Assembly: GCA_016704305.1 (NCBI GenBank)
Contig: JADJAL010000030.1
Coordinates: 1 to 58,016, forward strand
From: Haliea sp.
Lineage (GTDB): Bacteria > Pseudomonadota > Gammaproteobacteria > Pseudomonadales > Halieaceae
Reading direction: 5' to 3'
DNA: 58,016 nucleotides
The position numbers were made by a program, and so were the translations under genes. Within the stretch, counting starts at the first letter, position 1, and each line of letters opens with the position of its first letter. The notes under the pieces are model-generated. The model had not been told where the DNA came from. It saw only the letters and a program-made list of their open reading frames with translations, and did not search any database. Below are positions 36,106 through 47,100 of the stretch, piece by piece.

Positions 36106-36927
36106 ATGTTGGTAAATATCGACGCGCAGGATATTTCAGCGCTGAGCCAGCAGTTCGGAAATCTGGTCGGTGCGCTACTGGAAGTAGTCAAATTGCCGGC
36201 AATGCCTTTCGATGTCGATGTCACCCCGGCCGGAAATTTTCGCGGCTTTGACGGAAGCCAGTTCTACGTCGTGGAAAAGGGCTCCATTACCGCGCGGTAT
36301 CAGGACAAGACTATCTATACGATGGAAGCGGGCGATATTTTGCTGCCCGATATCGCCGGCGGCCTCGACCCGCATATCGCTGTGTATTATGGCAGCGATT
36401 CCGGTGCGCAATTGCGCTGCTACCCGGCGCTGGAATTCATGCATCGGGTGTTCAATGAACCGGCGGCAATCCGCTTGTGGACGCGTCTATTAGTGACGTA
36501 TGCCGGCCTGATGCTGCGGATTGCGGCGGCCAACCTGCAGGAAGATAAACCCGCCACTCCGGGGTTCGAAGTGTACGAGCCCGGCGAGATCATCATTCGC
36601 CAGGGCGACCGCGCTGACTTCGTGTACAACATGAGTTCGGGTGTCGCGGAAGTGCTGGTGGATGACGTTAATGTCGGGCGCATTGGCGAGGGCGAGATCT
36701 TCGGTGCGATGGCGGCCCTGACACACGCCGATCGCAGTGCGACGGTCAGGGCCAAAACCACCTGTTCAGTCGTGAAAGTACCCAAGGAGCAATTTACCGA
36801 GCTGATCAAGAGCAACCCGGCCACCATCCATAGCCTGTTGATCGATATGGCGAACTCCATCGTCAATCTCAATGAGCAGCTGGTCGGCCTGCAAGGCACC
36901 CGGCGCGAACACCAGCCGCTGGGCTGA
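36106..36927 (+). CDS. Cyclic-nucleotide-binding domain protein
   Basis: About 273 residues. Residues 1-140 form an unusual N-terminal cupin-like region (G-S-I-T-A-R-Y-Q-D-K...M-E-A-G-D-I-L-L-P-D), and residues 150-260 a typical cNMP-binding fold (G-E-I-I-I-R-Q-G-D-R-A-D-F...V-A-E-V-L-V-D...G-E-I-F-G-A-M-A-A-L). No DNA-binding domain or enzyme domain is attached, so it is likely a stand-alone sensor. Lies just upstream of parC; related arrangements are common in this group. Two possible starts, 36100 and 36106. Confidence 0.85.
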   Translation: MLVNIDAQDISALSQQFGNLVGALLEVVKLPAMPFDVDVTPAGNFRGFDGSQFYVVEKGSITARYQDKTIYTMEAGDILLPDIAGGLDPHIAVYYGSDSGAQLRCYPALEFMHRVFNEPAAIRLWTRLLVTYAGLMLRIAAANLQEDKPATPGFEVYEPGEIIIRQGDRADFVYNMSSGVAEVLVDDVNVGRIGEGEIFGAMAALTHADRSATVRAKTTCSVVKVPKEQFTELIKSNPATIHSLLIDMANSIVNLNEQLVGLQGTRREHQPLG

Positions 36928-36956
36928 CCACCGGGTGCGATCCATTAAAACGCCAC

Positions 36957-37012
36957 GTAGTTGGTACTGCGTAGTGAACGTCATGTAGTTAAGGCCACAT
37001 AGTTAGAGAAAA
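36957..37012 (+). repeat. 14-nt tandem array before parC
   Basis: Four units of exactly 14 nt, starting GTAG (36957, 36971, 36985) and ATAG (36999), the next step being the parC ATGA at 37013. Stops (TAG) fall every 14 nt and so in all three frames in turn. Units share GTAGTT and, in part, GGCCAC. Unlike hisH and dtd the units do not all begin with a start codon. Confidence 0.75.
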
Positions 37013-39266
37013 ATGACCGAGATTCCGAATATCGACAGCGCTGGCACCGAACAGGTGTCGCTCAAGTTGTATGCCGAGAAGGCCTACCTGGATTATTCCA
37101 TGTACGTCATCCTCGATCGCGCCCTGCCGCATGTCGGCGACGGCCTGAAGCCGGTGCAGCGGCGCATCGTCTATGCGATGAGCGAGCTGGGGCTTAAATC
37201 CTCGGCCAAGTACAAGAAGTCGGCGCGCACGGTTGGCGATGTCATCGGTAAATTCCACCCGCACGGCGACAGCGCAGCCTACGAGGCGATGGTGCTGATG
37301 GCCCAGGACTTCAGTTATCGCTACCCGCTGGTCGACGGGCAGGGCAACTGGGGTTCTCCGGATGATCCGAAATCATTCGCCGCGATGCGCTACACCGAGT
37401 CGCGCCTGACGGCATATTCCGACGTGCTGCTCGGCGAGCTCGGCCAGGGCACCGTGGACTGGACGCCCAATTTCGACAGTACGCTTGAGGAGCCGGTCGT
37501 GCTGCCCGCGCAGGTGCCCAATGTGCTTCTCAATGGCACCACCGGTATAGCCGTTGGCATGGCCACCGATATTCCACCGCACAACCTGCGCGAAGTTGTC
37601 GCGGCGACGGTGCGTTTGCTGGAATCGCCCAGGTCCACTGTGGAGGAGCTGTGTGAGCACGTGCTGGCGCCGGACTTCCCTACCAACGCGGAGATCATTA
37701 CTCCGCGCGAGGAAATTCTCGCGCTGTACAAAACCGGGCGCGGCGGACTGCGCATGCGCGCGGTATGGGAGCGAGACAGCGGCGATATCGTGATCAATGC
37801 CCTGCCCTACCAGGTCTCCGGATCGCGGGTGCTGGAACAGATCGCGCAGCAGATGCAGGCCAGGAAGTTGCCGATGGTGTCGGACCTGCGGGACGAGTCA
37901 GACCATGAGAATCCCACGCGCCTGGTCATCGTGCCGCGCTCCAACCGGGTCGACCTGGAGGCGCTGATGGGCCACCTGTTTGCCACGACGGATCTCGAGC
38001 GCAGCTACCGCGTCAACCTCAACATGATTGGCATCGACGGTCGTCCCGGCGTGAAGGGCCTGGACCGCCTGCTCAGGGGAGTGGTTGACGTTTCGCACGG
38101 AAACAGTCCGGCGCCGCCTGGAGCATCGCCTCGAGCGCGTGGTCAAGCGGCTGCATATTCTTGAAGGCTACCTGGTCGCCTACCTCAATATCGATGAGGT
38201 GATCCACATCATCCGCACCGAGGACAAACCGAAACCTGCGCTGATGGCGCGCTTCGGCATTTCCGACATCCAGGCCGAAGCCATACTCGAATTGAAGTTG
38301 CGCAACCTCGCGAAACTGGAAGAGATGAGCATTCGCGGCGAGCAGGACGAGTTGCAGCAGGAGCGCGAGCAGCTGGAAAAAATTCTCGGCAGCGAAGCCC
38401 GGCTCAAGACGCTGATCAAAAACGAATTGCTGGCGGTGGCGGAAAAATACGGCGATGACCGCCGTTCTCCCCTGGTGGCAAGGTCGGAAGCCAGGGCCTT
38501 CAGCGAAATCGAACTGGTGACCGCCGATCCGATCACTGTCGTGATGTCGGAGAAGGGCTGGATCAGGGCGGCGAAGGGACACGATATCGACCCGACCAGC
38601 CTCAGCTACAAATCGGGCGACAATTACAAGATGTGTGCCTTCGGGCGCAGCAATCAACCTGTCGTGATACTCGATTCAACCGGTCGGGCGTATACCGTAC
38701 CGTCCCACAACCTGCCCTCCGCGCGCGGGCAGGGCGAACCGGTGACCGGTCGTATCAACCCGCCGTCCGGCGCGAGTTTTAACGGGCTTATGATGGGCGC
38801 GGATGACGCGTTGTATCTGCTCGCCAGCGACGCGGGATACGGTTTCGTCGCGAAGCTGGGTGATCTGCAAACGAAAAACCGCGCGGGCAAGGCTGTCATC
38901 AGCCTGTCCAAGGGCGCGCAGGTGCTGCAGCCGGCGGCGATCACCACGGTGGAAGAAACGCTGGTGGCGGCGGTGTCCAGCGAGGGGCGGCTACTGATAT
39001 TCCCGCTGGCGGATTTGCCGCAGATGGCGCGCGGCAAGGGCAATAAAATTATCGGCATTCCGTCGGCGCGCGTGCAGTCCCGTGAGGAGTTCGTGGTGGC
39101 GGTGCAGGTATTCACCGCGCAGGATACGCTGGTGATACATTCCGGCAAGCGCTACCAGAACTTCAAACTGAAGGACCTGGAGCATTATCGCGGTGAGCGT
39201 GGACGGCGCGGCAACAAGCTGCCGCGGGGGTTCCAGAAAGTGGACCGTATGCTGGTGGAATCCTGA
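37013..39266 (+). CDS. parC: DNA topoisomerase IV subunit A (one frameshift)
   Basis: Decatenates chromosomes with ParE; essential. Seen: Q-R-R-I-V-Y-A-M, the quinolone region H-P-H-G-D-S-A-A-Y-E-A-M with unaltered Ser and Glu, catalytic Tyr in A-A-M-R-Y-T-E-S-R, and C-terminal beta-pinwheel repeats (G-K-G-N-K-I-I). The frame breaks at a GGGG run (38076-38079): removing one G restores L-R-E-W-L-T-F-R-T-E-T-V, the conserved sequence. Since the gene is essential this must be a sequencing error. Corrected length 750 residues. Confidence 0.95.
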
Positions 39267-39293
39267 GCTGCCGCCTGACGGCAGCGCGACGAC

Positions 39294-40544
39294 TCAGCGC
39301 TTGGGGTTGTCCGTCAGGCGCTTGAGTATCAAGCGCAATTGCCGCTCCAGCAAATCCTGGTAGGGTCCGGCGAACTCTTCGATCAACGCGTAATCCATCA
39401 CGTCCGTTGGGCGGTGTTGCAAGCGACCGGCGACATCGATGTCTTCACAGGCGGCCGGCGAGAGGAGGATATCGGGCGGCTTGCTGGCGCACACCGACTG
39501 CAACTCATCCAGGGTGTGCTGTGTATACAGGCCCGGGTAAATATCCGTGCCACTGCCAACGCCCAGCTCACTCTGTGATATCGCCATTGCGATGGAGAGC
39601 GACAGCGACATCTGTTTCTCCAACTCCCGGCTCACCGCACGCACCAGCCAGGCGCAGGAGGCGGCGCGAAACGCCGCGCTGCCGGCACTGTTGTGTCCGC
39701 TGAAATAAACCGCGAGGCCAAACTGGCGCGCGACCTGCAGGTCACCGGCGTAGAAACCTGCCGCGGCGTAAACGACCTGGTGCACGCGCTCGATGTAGCG
39801 CTGCAGCGCGCGCTCGTCCAGTGTGTCGACATAGTTCACGAGACTGGATAAGTGCAGATAAACGACGGCGGTGGTGCGGTAGTTTTCATCCGATGGGCCT
39901 GGCTCGCTGCGGGTGCGCAGCAGGTCCATGGGCAGTGCGTCAATCTGGCGCGACAGGCGCAGTATTTCATTGGCCGGTCGCCGCCGCGGGTCTTCCTCTT
40001 CCAGCGCGATTTTACTGGCCATGCTGGCGAGGTTGCTGCCCAGGCGTTGCCCGAAGCGACGACTGACGGCAAACACGGCAAGGCTGAGCAGTACCGCGAG
40101 TCCCAGCATGCTCAATAAAAACCGTGACTGAGCGGCCCGGGCATTGTCGGCGTTGATGGTAATCACAATCTGTCCGGCAATGTTCGATTCTATGTGTACC
40201 GGCGCGTTGTACTGATAGAGGTTTTCCCCCTGGGCTTCGCCCGCCTGTCCCAGCGCTTTGCCATCGACGTCGGTGATGGTGATGGCCTGTGCCATCGAGT
40301 TTTCGAGCAGGCGTTGCAGGGTAGCGGAAATGCTCAGCAGGTCGCCTCGTTCCATGGCTGTGCTGATGCGCGCAGCCACCAACCGCGCCAACGACGTGCC
40401 GTATTCTTCCTGCAGCAACATCTGCATATGGCGCGTGGAAATCGCACCCAGTGCGATCAACGCAAGACTCACCAACAGGCACAGACCCGCAGTCATGATC
40501 GCCAGTTGGTGGCCGAGGCTGGTGTTGCTGAAGCGGTTACTCAC
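39294..40544 (-). CDS. Inner-membrane protein with sensor-like and cyclase-like domains (AhpA/YtjB type)
   Basis: About 416 residues from the GTG at 40544 (V-S-N-R-F-S-N-T-S-L); longer starts to 40634 are open. Two membrane spans (about residues 13-35 and 135-155) flank a periplasmic segment; a HAMP-like linker follows (S-N-L-A-S-M-A-S-K-I-A). The cytoplasmic part (T-T-A-V-V-Y-L-H-L-S-S-L-V-N-Y-V-D-T-L) resembles a class III adenylate/guanylate cyclase fold but lacks the paired metal Asp residues, so probably inactive. Divergent neighbour of serB, as in Pseudomonas-type genomes. Function unknown. Confidence 0.75.
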   Translation of the reverse strand: MSNRFSNTSLGHQLAIMTAGLCLLVSLALIALGAISTRHMQMLLQEEYGTSLARLVAARISTAMERGDLLSISATLQRLLENSMAQAITITDVDGKALGQAGEAQGENLYQYNAPVHIESNIAGQIVITINADNARAAQSRFLLSMLGLAVLLSLAVFAVSRRFGQRLGSNLASMASKIALEEEDPRRRPANEILRLSRQIDALPMDLLRTRSEPGPSDENYRTTAVVYLHLSSLVNYVDTLDERALQRYIERVHQVVYAAAGFYAGDLQVARQFGLAVYFSGHNSAGSAAFRAASCAWLVRAVSRELEKQMSLSLSIAMAISQSELGVGSGTDIYPGLYTQHTLDELQSVCASKPPDILLSPAACEDIDVAGRLQHRPTDVMDYALIEEFAGPYQDLLERQLRLILKRLTDNPKR

Positions 40545-40736
40545 GCGAGATGGATGGCTTACCGGATTGCGAAGGGGGCAGTATAAACCAGACTCGGTGG
40601 CGATTGCCCTCTTTGTGGGCATGTTTGTGGGCATGCGTGGAAGAATATCTCGCGCCGTGCAGAGCCAGGTGCGCTTTTGACTGCTTGCGGCGAACAGGTA
40701 GAATGGCCGCCCAAAATAACGAGTGGACCCTGCGGT

Positions 40737-41954
40737 GTGAACACGATATTGCTTATCACCATTTCCGGTGAAGACCAGGCGGGTGTCACCGCTGGCATAA
40801 CGGCCATTTTGTCAGGCTACGCCGTGAATATCCTCGACATCGGGCAGGCCGTGATACACGCGACCTTGTCACTGGGCCTGCTGGTTGAATTGCCGGAAGC
40901 CTGTGCCAGCGAGGAAGTCGCAGCGGCGGTGCGCAATTTCGCGATGCATCGCGATCTGCGGGTGGTGACCAGCGAGGTCGCAAACCAAAGCTATACCCAC
41001 TGGGTCGAGGCGCAGGGCCGGGCGCGCTACATCATCACGCTGCTGGCGCGCAAGATCACTGCGGATCAACTCGCGCGGGTAACGCATGTCATCTCCCACC
41101 ACGGGCTGAACATTGACGCCATCAAGCGCCTGTCGGGACGCATTCCGCTTGGCAAATTGCCCGCGCTCAGCAAGGCCTGCCTGGAGTTTTCGGCACGCGG
41201 CGCATTGCGCGATCCCGCCGCCTTTCGACGCGAGCTGCTGGAGGTGGCCGGTGCGCTCGAGGTGGACCTGGCGTTCCAGCAGGACAACATGTATCGCCGC
41301 AACCGGCGGCTGGTGGCGTTCGACATGGACTCCACGCTGGTTGAGGCCGAGGTCATCGACGAGCTGGCCAAGCTCGCGGGCGTGGGTGAGCAGGTGAGCG
41401 CGATTACCGAGCGCGCGATGCGGGGGGAGATTGATTTCAGCGAGAGTTTCCGCACCCGGGTAGCCCTGCTCGCGGGCCTGGAGGAAAGCGCGCTGGCGCG
41501 TGTCGCCGAACAACTGAAGATCACCGAGGGCGCGGAACACCTTATTTCAACCCTGCGCGCACTGGGTTACAAAACCGCCATCCTGTCCGGCGGCTTTACC
41601 TATTTTGCCCGGCATTTGCAGGCGCGATTGGGCATCGACTACATCTTCGCCAACGAGCTGGATACGGCTGATGGACAGGTGACAGGCAAGATCAGCGGCA
41701 CCATTGTCGACGGTGCCCGCAAGGCCGAGTTGCTCAGGCAACTGGCGGACGAGCAGGGTATCGACCTGCAACAGGTCATCGCCGTGGGTGACGGCGCCAA
41801 CGATTTGCCGATGTTAAGCATCGCCGGGCTCGGCATTGCATTTCGGGCAAAACCGCTGGTGCAACAGTCAGCGGAGCAGTCGATATCCACGCTGGGCCTG
41901 GATGCTATTCTCTATTTGTTGGGTATCTCCGACAGGTACCAGAACCGGGCTTGA
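40737..41954 (+). CDS. serB: Phosphoserine phosphatase
   Basis: Last step of serine synthesis. About 405 residues from the GTG at 40737: two N-terminal ACT-like domains (about 1-170, L-L-I-T-I-S-G-E-D-Q-A-G-V-T) and a HAD phosphatase with nucleophile Asp in F-D-M-D-S-T-L-V-E-A-E, S-G-G-F, and G-D-G-A-N-D-L-P-M. The upstream part of the open frame has no start support. Same architecture as the pseudomonad enzyme. Confidence 0.94.
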   Translation: MNTILLITISGEDQAGVTAGITAILSGYAVNILDIGQAVIHATLSLGLLVELPEACASEEVAAAVRNFAMHRDLRVVTSEVANQSYTHWVEAQGRARYIITLLARKITADQLARVTHVISHHGLNIDAIKRLSGRIPLGKLPALSKACLEFSARGALRDPAAFRRELLEVAGALEVDLAFQQDNMYRRNRRLVAFDMDSTLVEAEVIDELAKLAGVGEQVSAITERAMRGEIDFSESFRTRVALLAGLEESALARVAEQLKITEGAEHLISTLRALGYKTAILSGGFTYFARHLQARLGIDYIFANELDTADGQVTGKISGTIVDGARKAELLRQLADEQGIDLQQVIAVGDGANDLPMLSIAGLGIAFRAKPLVQQSAEQSISTLGLDAILYLLGISDRYQNRA

Positions 41955-42005
41955 GCCACAGCCACCTGGTCCGGCACCGAATTCCCCGGGTGGGGCGAAC
42001 TGCTG

Positions 42006-43818
42006 CTAGATGTGACTCCACACCGAGTCGAACTCGCCGCCTGCATGCCCCCGTCCATTCGTCGCCAGTACGTCGCCCAGCTCTTTGATGTGACAGAACT
42101 CGAACTGTGAAAAGCTGCCGGTTGACGCAACGTGGCGCAACAGTTGTATCGAGGAGGATTCAGAGCCGGAAGCGAGAGTGATCTTCTGCCGCTCCTTGAA
42201 TCCCGTCCGGGGTGTGATCAATGTCTGCGGTTGTCCCACGAGTTTGATTTCGGGCAGCAACAGCACGCGCATCGGTGCCGCTTTTACCCTCGCCCTTGCG
42301 GTGAATGCTGGCACCGAAGGCGATAGCCCGTGGGCTGAGCAGCTCGAGCCCGATAAGGGTTTTGGCATTGCTCAGGCGACTGATCCAGCGGATGGCGGCG
42401 ATCACCCAATCGTTGTGTTCCTCCTCCTTCAGGCCGACGATGTCGCCGGCCTTGATGTCGCCGGGCAATTCCGACGTCCACTCCAGGCAGTAGCCGCCTG
42501 GACTTGCATCCGCCAGCCTGGCCGTGAAAATGGGATAGCGTTCCGTCGCAGGTAGCGCGGAATCGTTCTCCTCAAAGAGCCTGTTACGGGTGAAGGAATC
42601 GACATCGACCAGCAAGTTCGGAACCAACTTCTGCTCGCCGGTGTAGTCGCCTGGATTGGCCGCCTGCCACACGTCAGCTTGCCGGAGCGGGTTGAGGAAC
42701 TGGTTGTCCGCTGTTGTTTCCGACTCTGGCGCGGATACGCCACTGCCCTGGACCAGCTGTTCGAACAGGCGCTCTCCGGCGACGTGATAATGGGTGCTAT
42801 TGAGGCCGACGCAAATTCGCAGCGCATTTTCTGTCGACGTGCGCTTGAAATTTCGCAGGCTCATGCTGCCAAGGCACGTAATCAGGTGCTCCAGTAGATT
42901 CACCGGCACGTGCGAGGCTTTATCGAAGTTGATCGCTTTGCCACCGGCTTCCTGCTTGAGCTCGATCAGGTGTTGAACCAGCGCAGTGGTATCAATAAAG
43001 CGGCACATTGGCCCTGGCGTTTTTCGATACAGCGCGGTGTACAACGGCGCCTGGTCGCTGTCGAGGTCGACCAGGAACAAATCGTTGCCAGTGCTCTCGC
43101 TGGAAAAAATTACGCGCTCGCTCCACTGCTGGAATCCGCGATAGAGTGCCGTCAGTTCACTCTGGCGCAGTTGGTTGGCCTTGCAGCAGCCGATCATGAC
43201 CGCCTGCAGGTAGGTGGTTTTGATGGTGTTGGCGCCGGTGAGTGGCTTCGGCACGGGAAGATCGCCCAGCCGTTGGTTATCGCCGAGCGCATAGAGTTGA
43301 TGCAGGGTTTGCCAGCCGCGAATTTCCATCGGTCGGTGCAACAGGAAATTCTGCAGCACCTTGCGGCCCATGAATACCAGTGCCCGCTGTAAGGCTTCAC
43401 AGGTAAGGCGTGCCGGATTGGTCTTGCGGATCTCGTCGCGCTGCTGGATCGTTTCAATCGCAATAATCGTATAGCAGGTAGAAGCCAGGGACAGCAGTTG
43501 ATCACTCAGGTCCGCCATGCGCCGCGGTTCCTCGGGCATGATCAGGGGTTGATTCATAAATCGCTTGGACAGGTTCAACACGGCAATCAGCACGTTGGGC
43601 AGCAGAACTTCCATGATGGCAAAGCGAGTTTCAGGTATCAGCTTTGTTTGGTTGAGCTCACCCAAAGCCTGGTGTATCAGTTGCACCAGCGCGTTGGTGT
43701 TGGTAACCGGCAGGCCCGCGACCCAGTCCGTCGCGGCTTCCGTGGTGGGCTTGAACAGGGGTTCACCGGTGAAATCCTGGCGTGGGAGCTGTAGTTTGAT
43801 GGTGGTGTGGTCTTCCAT
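42006..43818 (-). CDS. Large cytoplasmic protein with PilZ-like domain (one frameshift)
   Basis: About 603 residues after joining. Residues 1-410 are helical and of no family I can name (L-L-P-N-V-L-I-A-V-L-N-L-S-K-R). Residues about 420-520 have a PilZ-like beta barrel (A-S-P-G-G-Y-C-L-E-W...G-D-I-V-G-L...R-W-I-S-R...L-I-G-L-E-L-L-S-P), so c-di-GMP binding is possible, though the RxxxR arm is not clear. After an indel near 42290 the tail continues with V-L-L-L-P-E-I-K-L-V-G-Q-P and ends at 42006. No signal peptide. Convergent with serB, divergent from efp. Confidence 0.7.
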
Positions 43819-44002
43819 ATGAGCAAGCCCGTGTGCTTTTTGTATGCCGGGATTTGTGTGCCAGAAATCCTGTTCTGGAACCTGGGGGAGTTAGAATATC
43901 GCAACTGGTGCGCCCATCGCTAGCGGGAGGACTGCATCTGCCATTGGCATGCGACGTGCGGTATTATGGGCGCCGTTTTTACTATCACCCTATGAGAGCA
44001 TC

Positions 44003-44575
44003 ATGGCGAATTATTCCACGAACGAATTCCGCGCCGGCATGAAAGTCATGCTGGATGGCGACCCCTGCAGCATCCTTGAGAACGAGTTTGTAAAGCCCGG
44101 GAAAGGACAGGCATTCAACAGGGTCCGGTTGCGCAACCTGAAAACCGGGCGGCAGTGGGAGCGCACGTTCAAATCCGGCGAGACCCTCGAGGGAGCGGAT
44201 GTGGTCGATCGCGCCATGGAGTACCTCTATAACGACGGCGAGTTCTGGTATTTCATGGAATCGGAAACCTTCGAGCAGTATCAGGCGGATGCCGCCGCCG
44301 TGGGCGATAGCAATCTGTGGATCAAGGAAAATGAAAAGTGTGACGTCACCCTGTACAACGGTACGCCGCTGTCCGTCACGCCACCCAACTTTGTAGAACT
44401 GGAGATCGTGGAAACCGATCCCGGCCTGAAGGGCGACACCGCCACCGGTGGCACCAAGCCGGCCAAATTGAGCACAGGCGCAGTGGTCAAGGTGCCGCTG
44501 TTTATCAGTACTGGCGAGATTATCCGCGTCGATACACGCACCGGCGAATACCAGAACCGCGCCAGCAAGTCCTGA
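44003..44575 (+). CDS. efp: Elongation factor P
   Basis: Relieves ribosome stalling at polyproline. 190 residues from M-A-N-Y-S-T-N-E-F-R. The modified lysine loop K-P-G-K-G-Q-A-F is present, of the type that receives beta-lysine from EpmA, and epmA follows directly. C-terminal OB motif V-D-T-R-T-G-E-Y. The upstream in-frame extension (43949) is not credible. Confidence 0.97.
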   Translation: MANYSTNEFRAGMKVMLDGDPCSILENEFVKPGKGQAFNRVRLRNLKTGRQWERTFKSGETLEGADVVDRAMEYLYNDGEFWYFMESETFEQYQADAAAVGDSNLWIKENEKCDVTLYNGTPLSVTPPNFVELEIVETDPGLKGDTATGGTKPAKLSTGAVVKVPLFISTGEIIRVDTRTGEYQNRASKS

Positions 44576-44608
44576 GCCCGACCAGGAACTGTCGACGGCA
44601 TTCCTGGC

Positions 44609-45554
44609 GTGCACTGGCGGCCAGCGGCGAACCTGGCGGCGCTGCGCCAGCGCGCCGAACTGCTGACAAACCTGCGGCGCTTCTTCCAAGCGCGCAACGT
44701 GCTGAAGTGGAAACTCCGCTGTTGTGCAGCAGCGGCATCACCGACCCTCCATCGAGCCGTTCACCGTGCCGTGTGGCGACGCCCCCCCGCGCTTCCTGCA
44801 GACATCCCCTGAATACGCAATGAAGCGCCTGCTCGCCGCGTACGGCGTGCCGATGTTCCAGATCGCCCGTGCATTCCGCGCGGGCGAGGCCGGTGCCCGC
44901 CACAATCCAGAATTCAGTTTGCTCGAGTGGTATCGCCCCGGTTTTGACCACCACCAGTTGATGGATGAAGTCGCGGAGCTGGTGTGCGAGTGCCTGGGCG
45001 CGCGACCCGTGGAAAAATTCAGTTATCGCCAGCTCTTTCTGCAGCGCCTCGCGCTGGACCCGTTTATCGCGTCCGCAGCCGAGCTCGAAGCTGTTGCGCG
45101 CCAGCATCTCGATGCGGGCAACCTGTCCGGCGATCGCGACCTGTGGCTCGACCTGTTGATGAGTCACGTGCTGGAACCCGGGCTCGGCCAAGGTGTGCTC
45201 ACCTTTATCTATGATTACCCGGCTTCACAAGCCGCACTTGCGCGTGTAGTTGCAGCAGGCGATGTCAATGTGGGACAGCGTTTTGAGCTGTATGTGGATG
45301 GCGTGGAGCTTGCGAACGGCTATTGCGAACTCACTGATGCGGCCGAGCAACGGCAGCGATTTACGCGCGACAATGCGTTGCGCCGGGAGCGCGGCCAGAG
45401 TGAGCGACCGGTGGATGAATATCTGCTGGCGGCGCTGGAGCATGGACTGCCAGACTGTAGCGGTGTCGCGCTGGGCATTGATCGTTTGCTGATGCTTGTC
45501 ACTGGTGCGGCTGACATAAAGGATGTGCTGGCGTTTGATTGGCGGCGTTGCTGA
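44609..45554 (+). CDS. epmA: EF-P beta-lysine ligase EpmA (two frameshifts)
   Basis: Class II lysyl-tRNA synthetase paralogue that modifies EF-P. Starts at GTG 44609, W-R-P-A-A-N-L-A-A-L-R-Q-R-A-E-L-L...F-F-Q-A-R-N-V-L. Two missing bases (about 44702 in CTG-AAG and 44745 in GACCC) interrupt E-V-E-T-P-L-L-C-S-S-G-I-T-D-P-S-I-E-P-F. From 44750 on the frame is clean: motif 2 F-Q-I-A-R-A-F-R-A-G-E-A-G-A-R-H-N-P-E-F and motif 3 G-V-A-L-G-I-D-R-L-L-M. No anticodon-binding domain, as expected. Corrected length about 315. Confidence 0.93.
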
Positions 45555-45699
45555 TCTTCGTCAGCGAGTATCGGGTGGCCCGCATAGGGGAAGCGGGCGA
45601 ATCGCGCACCGAGCATCCGACCCCGCTGGCTACCCAGCTTCACTTAGAGAAGAGCGAACTTACCGCTTTTAAGCAGAAGCATGTGCAATTGAACCGAAC

Positions 45700-45724
45700 A
45701 AAAAAAGCCGGCACATGGCCGGCT
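45700..45724 (-). terminator. Rho-independent terminator of pntAB
   Basis: On the minus strand AGCCGGC-loop-GCCGGCT followed by seven T, 22 nt after the pntB stop. Confidence 0.85.
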
Positions 45725-45746
45725 CGTGATCACTGCGCTGAAGCGC

Positions 45747-47097
45747 TCAGGCAAATTCCCTGACCAGCCCAGCAATCGATTCCTTCGCGTCACCGAACAA
45801 CATGCGCGTGTTGTCCTTGTAAAACAGCGGATTCTCGATCCCGGCGAAGCCCGAGGCCATCGAGCGCTTGAGCACGAACACCGTGCGCGCCTGGTCGACG
45901 TTGATCACCGGCATGCCGTATATAGGTGATCCTTCGTTCTCACGTGCGGCCGGGTTCACCACATCGTTCGCGCCGATCACGATAGCCACATCCACTTGTT
46001 CCATGCGCGGGTTGATCTCGTCCATCTCCAGCAACTGGTCGTAGGGCACGTCGGCTTCCGCGAGCAGCACGTTCATGTGCCCGGGCATGCGGCCGGCCAC
46101 CGGGTGAATGCCGAAGCTGACTTCCGCGCCGTTTTTCTCCAGCAGCACGGCGAGTTCCTTGACCACGTGCTGGGCCTGGGCGACCGCCATGCCGTAACCG
46201 GGGATGATGGCCACGGTGGTGGCCGCTTCCAGCACGTAGAAAGCATCTTCCACGGAGATCGGCTTGATCTCGCCTTCGACCTTGGTGGTTTCCACCTTGC
46301 CGCTGCCGAAGCCGGAGAACAGCACATTGGCCAGGGAGCGGTTCATCGCCTTGCACATGATCTGGGTCAGGATGATGCCGGAGGCACCCACCAGCGCGCC
46401 GGCCACGATCAGGATATTGTTGTTGACCGCGAAACCCGCCGCGCAGGCCGCCAGGCCCGAGTAGGAGTTCAGCAGTGAGATCACCACCGGCATATCCGCA
46501 CCGCCGATGGGAATCACAGCCATCACGCCGAATACCAGCGACAGCGCGATCACCAGGTAGAGCCAGGGTGGTTCGCAGGCTCGATACAGAACATCACCGA
46601 ACCGGCAAGTATGCCCAGAACGATAAAGCTGTTGACCACCTGTTGGCCGCTGAACAGCACGGCGCCACTGCCAATTCGTTCCGACAATTTACCGTAAGCA
46701 ATCATTGACCCCGTGAAGGTGACGCCGCCGATCAGGATGGAGAGGATGATGGTGACCAGTGTCAGGGTACTGGAGTCGGTGCCCAGCGCCGCCCAGCCCA
46801 CCAGCAGGCTGGCCATGCCGCCGAAGCCGTTGAACAGCGCAACCATCTCCGGCATGGCGGTCATTTGCACCATGCGCGCCGCAGCGCCGCCGATGACACC
46901 GCCGAGCACGATGCCCAATACGATCCACTGGTACTCGACGATGCCCTGGTCGAGCAGGCCACCCACCACGGCGAGCAGCATGCCGATGGCGGAAATCAGG
47001 TTGCCGCGACGTGCGGTTGCTGGCGAGCCAAGCCCTTTCAGGCCATAGATAAACAGGATCGCTGCAACGATGTAGGAGTATTGATGAGATTATCCAT
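45747..47097 (-). CDS. pntB: Proton-translocating transhydrogenase beta subunit (two frameshifts)
   Basis: Membrane and NADP(H)-binding subunit. Starts M-D-N-L-I at 47097; missing bases near 47080 and 46570 break the frame, and the joined sequence reads Y-I-V-A-A-I-L-F-I-Y-G-L-K-G-L-G, eight or nine membrane spans, then the NADP domain (V-A-I-I-P-G-Y-G-M-A-V-A-Q-A-Q, V-I-G-A-N-D-V-V-N-P-A-A). About 450 residues. The gene is followed by a strong terminator. Confidence 0.92.
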
Positions 47098-47100
47098 GGA

